Source: DASVSE01 sp036399715
GTDB taxonomy: Bacteria; Bacteroidota; Rhodothermia; Rhodothermales; Rubricoccaceae
Assembly: GCA_036399715.1 (NCBI GenBank)
Contig: DASWMO010000105.1
Coordinates: 1-8,235 of the forward strand
Reading direction: 5' to 3'
DNA: 8,235 nucleotides
Under the pieces are notes generated by a model that saw only the letters and a program-made list of their open reading frames with translations, was not told where the DNA came from and searched no databases. Below, piece after piece: positions 6,801 through 8,235 of this stretch; position 1 is the stretch's first letter; each line of letters starts with the position of its first letter. The position numbers were made by a program, and so were the translations under genes.

Positions 6801-8235
6801 CGCTGAGCGTGCGGACCGACGTCGCGACGGCCGACGGCGCCGGGACCGTCGCCCTGTTCGACGTCGACGCTGCGTCGGCCTTCCGGCTTGCGGGCGAGAT
6901 CCGCAGCCTCGACGCCTTCCGCGACTCGACGCGCCAGAACCTCGCCCTCCGCCGCGGCGCCTTCGACCTGACGGCGACCGGCGTGCCCGGACAGCCGCTC
7001 GCCGTCGCGGGCACGCTCGGCGCCGACGGCCTCGTCTCCGGAACCGTCGGCGTGCAGCACGCGACGGCGACGCTTGCGGCGACCGTCGACCGCGCGGCGC
7101 TCTCGGCGCGCGGCCTCGACGCCCTCGCCGAGGGCGCCGTGCAGGGCTCGGCGACCGCGGCCTTCGACAGCCTCACGTTCGGCGAGCGGCGCCTGCTCGC
7201 CGGGCGGGCCACGGCGACGCTCGGCGACCTCGCCACCTTCGTCGTCGCCTCGGACTCGGTCGGGCTCGATTCGCTCGCGGGTGCGCCCACCGGTACGCTC
7301 GTGGCCGGGGCGCCCGTCGCCCGTACGGCTCGCCCGTCGCTCGCCATTGAAGCCAACCTGGTCGCCGACGAGCGTCGCGACCTTGACTTCGCGGCCGTTG
7401 TCCAGCTCCCGCGCCCGGCCATCGGCGACGACCCCGGGCAGCCGCTCACGCTCCGCCTCGACCGCGCCGTCGCTGGCATCGACTCGGTCACGTGGCGCCT
7501 CGTCCGGCCCACGACGGTCGTCGTGGACGAGGGCGTCTCGGTCGACAGCCTCATCGTCCGCAGCGACGCCCCGGGCACGCAGCGGCTCACCGTCGACGGC
7601 GACATCCGCTTCGGCGGGGAGCAGGACTTCCGCATCTCCGCGCAGGGCGTCGACCTCGCGACGCTCTCGGACCTCGCGGGCCTCGGCGGCCTCGGCGGCG
7701 ACCTCGCGGCCGACATCCGCCTCACGGGCACAGCCGAGAGCCCCATCCTGGACGGCCGCATCACCGCGGCCGACCTCCGCTCGTCCGAGGGCTCCGTCGG
7801 CGCGCTCGACGCGACCGTCGCCTACGCGGACGGCCGCCTCGGCGTCGGTGCGACCGTCACGGCCGCGACCGGCCAGACGCTCGTCGCCTCCGCAGACCTC
7901 CCGCGGCGCATCTCGCTCGCGGGCGGCTTCGACGCCGGCCAGTTCGATCCCAACGGCGCGATCCGCGTCGTCGCCCGGGCGGACTCGTTCCCGATCGCGT
8001 GGGCTCGGCCGTTTCTCAACTCGCGGACGTACTCGGACCTCGGCGGCGCACTCAACCTCGACCTCTCCGGCTCGGGGACGTTTGGCCAGCCCGAACTCGC
8101 CGGCACGGCGCGCCTCACGGATGGACGCCTCGGCGTCGTCGCGACAGGCCTCGTCTACGAGCCCATCACGGCCGACATCGCCTTCACGAACAACCGGATC
8201 GAGCTCCAGCGTGTGTTGATCGGCGAGGCTGCCGG
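3845..8235 (+). CDS. tamB: TamB-like translocation/assembly module protein, AsmA-like envelope bridge (3' truncated)
   Basis: The first 1463 codons of a very large TamB/AsmA-like protein; the frame is open to the right edge. GTG at 3845 is the only plausible start, since the same frame has a stop at 3779-3781 and no other usual start between. Residues 1-52 are a Pro/Asp/Glu-rich cytoplasmic tail ending in a basic patch (RLKRRVTARR). Residues 53-76 are a single membrane anchor. The rest is alternating short beta strands of AsmA-like character, beginning with an N-terminal unit (about 77-180) that includes IRVERVDGNFLTG and FVRQREDGTFNIAGLL. Seven repeats of about 100 residues follow from residue 370. 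From about 1280 the sequence takes on the style of the TamB C-terminal (DUF490) region, for example LAADIRLTGTAESPILDGRI and LDLSGSGTFGQPELAGTARL; most of that domain must lie downstream. In the family, TamB spans the periplasm and contacts TamA, working in outer-membrane protein assembly and phospholipid transport. E. coli TamB is 1259 residues, so this one is clearly longer. It contains only two cysteines, 793 and 815. Confidence 0.88.
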   Translation, partial: MPDPTPPLPLDDRPAPDGAGAGVPEDETQGAPPPGPDETPHARLKRRVTARRVGLTLTALVILLVVVAGSLLIYLGTEGGRERARLVAVTQIANLFASDASIRVERVDGNFLTGARLVGFEVERGGEVVLAVDTLKVTYTLRTLIRRTFSASDLTVIGPRVFVRQREDGTFNIAGLLRPADPDRQGGGFSVLITRAEVRNGRAEVHWFNPRRDSTLVLDGVQADIRDIVSQPDSLHGRIDRVRLVAVAPLGTSRMGIAAAGRFSRSEVVLRRFAARSTLGTRVRGAGRVGFGEAVRQGDALPLFDADIEAAPFALADARAFGGADLYGSPRLRLTANSDGGTLTVALRGSLASETGGPDASVSLDGELTRPTDGPVRYRAEGQLRHLNPAALTHKPALAADLTGDLRVSLEGSSLRSLDGPFRVALRESAAGGRRIDRLTVDGAFSAGRVTFDLDGAIPGLDLVAEGDARPFERIPTYAVRGRARDVNLALLAPGAGVSGRLAGDVAVEGRGTSVDTFFGTVAASLGRTDVTVGERRYLFDRADLDAVVEAGFVTYDADVTIGNAGGRLVAGGTVDPRQPTLRYTVEEGRAERLNLAALTGNPAQASSLTGTFTLNGVGTDIRTASLDATAALRGSSFGATTIGSADATAQLRNGRLAFDADADLGAAGALTATGTTRPFDQPLTVEASGTLRRVDLAQLTGNPAQRSDLSGAYDLTLRGTDPRTLTADARVRLSPSSYGDRFVDATDLRIGARAGLVTVAGTVDTPDGSLALNVTTRPFDAVPSFAFADGTCFRNLDVGRLTANPALDTDLTGCATGRVAGIGNLPTATADLVVTLQPSTFNGARIRSALADVTLASGRAAGTVDAVLGEATGAAQPDSAVALLADGTGGRVQASFDARPFDETPSYAIRGTTAALDLAAFGRAAANAPRTSLTLDIDIAGRGTDPRTLTLTGDIRTRTSAIAAARVDTLDTRFALARGVLTVDTLSVRTDVATADGAGTVALFDVDAASAFRLAGEIRSLDAFRDSTRQNLALRRGAFDLTATGVPGQPLAVAGTLGADGLVSGTVGVQHATATLAATVDRAALSARGLDALAEGAVQGSATAAFDSLTFGERRLLAGRATATLGDLATFVVASDSVGLDSLAGAPTGTLVAGAPVARTARPSLAIEANLVADERRDLDFAAVVQLPRPAIGDDPGQPLTLRLDRAVAGIDSVTWRLVRPTTVVVDEGVSVDSLIVRSDAPGTQRLTVDGDIRFGGEQDFRISAQGVDLATLSDLAGLGGLGGDLAADIRLTGTAESPILDGRITAADLRSSEGSVGALDATVAYADGRLGVGATVTAATGQTLVASADLPRRISLAGGFDAGQFDPNGAIRVVARADSFPIAWARPFLNSRTYSDLGGALNLDLSGSGTFGQPELAGTARLTDGRLGVVATGLVYEPITADIAFTNNRIELQRVLIGEAA
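4952..7153 (+). repeat. Seven consecutive ~100-residue coding repeats in the TamB-like protein
   Basis: Units begin at nucleotides 4952, 5252, 5570, 5876, 6176, 6542 and 6851 (residues 370, 470, 576, 678, 778, 900 and 1003), with spacings of 100, 106, 102, 100, 122 and 103 residues. Each starts with a form of R-P-F-D-x-x-P-x-Y (RPTDGPVRY, RPFERIPTY, RPFDAVPSF, RPFDETPSY; degenerate DPRQPTLRY and ALFDVDAAS). At 22 to 24 residues further on comes the hydrophobic end of a form of L-(D/N)-L-A-x-L, in three units as LTGNPA or LTANPA (residues 599, 700, 802), with LTHKPA at 392. A G-T-D-P-R-T-L segment follows in several units. The repeat is at protein level and diverged, not a DNA tandem array. 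It probably reflects stacked beta-groove modules joined by a short helix; that structural reading is inferred. The end of the last unit is approximate. Confidence 0.7.

Noticed and set aside
3017..7060. A 1347-codon open frame on the - strand, opposite the tamA and tamB genes
   Set aside because: Its product is low-complexity (Arg, Glu, Val, Ala, Gly) with no recognisable domain. It is a shadow of the GC-rich codon bias, which leaves few stops on the opposite strand, while the + strand frame has clear family features.
6565..7764. A 399-codon open frame on the - strand inside tamB
   Set aside because: Ser/Arg/Ala-rich with no domain, fully inside the well-supported TamB coding frame; the same holds for the 1244-2503 - strand frame over yihY and tamA.
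7074..8219. A 381-codon + strand open frame inside tamB
   Set aside because: Composition is almost only Ser, Arg, Ala, Pro and Thr, the signature of reading a GC-rich gene in the wrong frame.

Overview
The window is very GC-rich (about 70% by eye) and every gene I can support lies on the + strand. Four features point to a Rhodothermota/Bacteroidota-type Gram-negative, perhaps a marine Rhodothermales/Rubricoccaceae relative: a type IX secretion (T9SS) sorting domain at the left edge, a strong C-ending codon bias, no Shine-Dalgarno sequence before any start, and a TamA/TamB pair. The taxonomic placement is inferred from gene content and was not tested.

Layout: (1) 2-238 is the last 78 residues of a secreted protein, ending in a type A T9SS C-terminal sorting domain. 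(2) 239-357 is a 119-base gap holding a strong hairpin capped by a UUCG tetraloop, probably the terminator of that gene. (3) 358-1431 is a YihY/BrkB-family inner-membrane protein with about six membrane spans. (4) 1496-3781 is an Omp85/BamA-superfamily outer-membrane protein of TamA type: signal peptide, three POTRA domains, and a barrel with a VRGW motif. (5) 3845 to the right edge is the first 1463 residues of a TamB/AsmA-like envelope-bridging protein: one N-terminal membrane anchor followed by a very long beta-rich periplasmic part. Its reading frame has no stop and runs off the window.

The last three genes are codirectional, separated by 64 and 63 bases with no visible terminator, and look like one operon. 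Together they offer an inner-membrane component (YihY), a periplasmic groove or bridge (TamB) and an outer-membrane receptor or insertase (TamA). This suggests a complete transport path across the envelope for lipid and/or outer-membrane protein assembly. The TamA-TamB link is well established; a role for YihY in it is my inference.

The most distinctive points are a roughly 100-residue repeat, found at least seven times in the TamB protein with a shared motif, and single cysteine pairs in TamB and in mature TamA. The TamA pair brackets an acidic, probably extracellular loop. The very long open frames on the - strand are shadows of the GC-rich codon bias.
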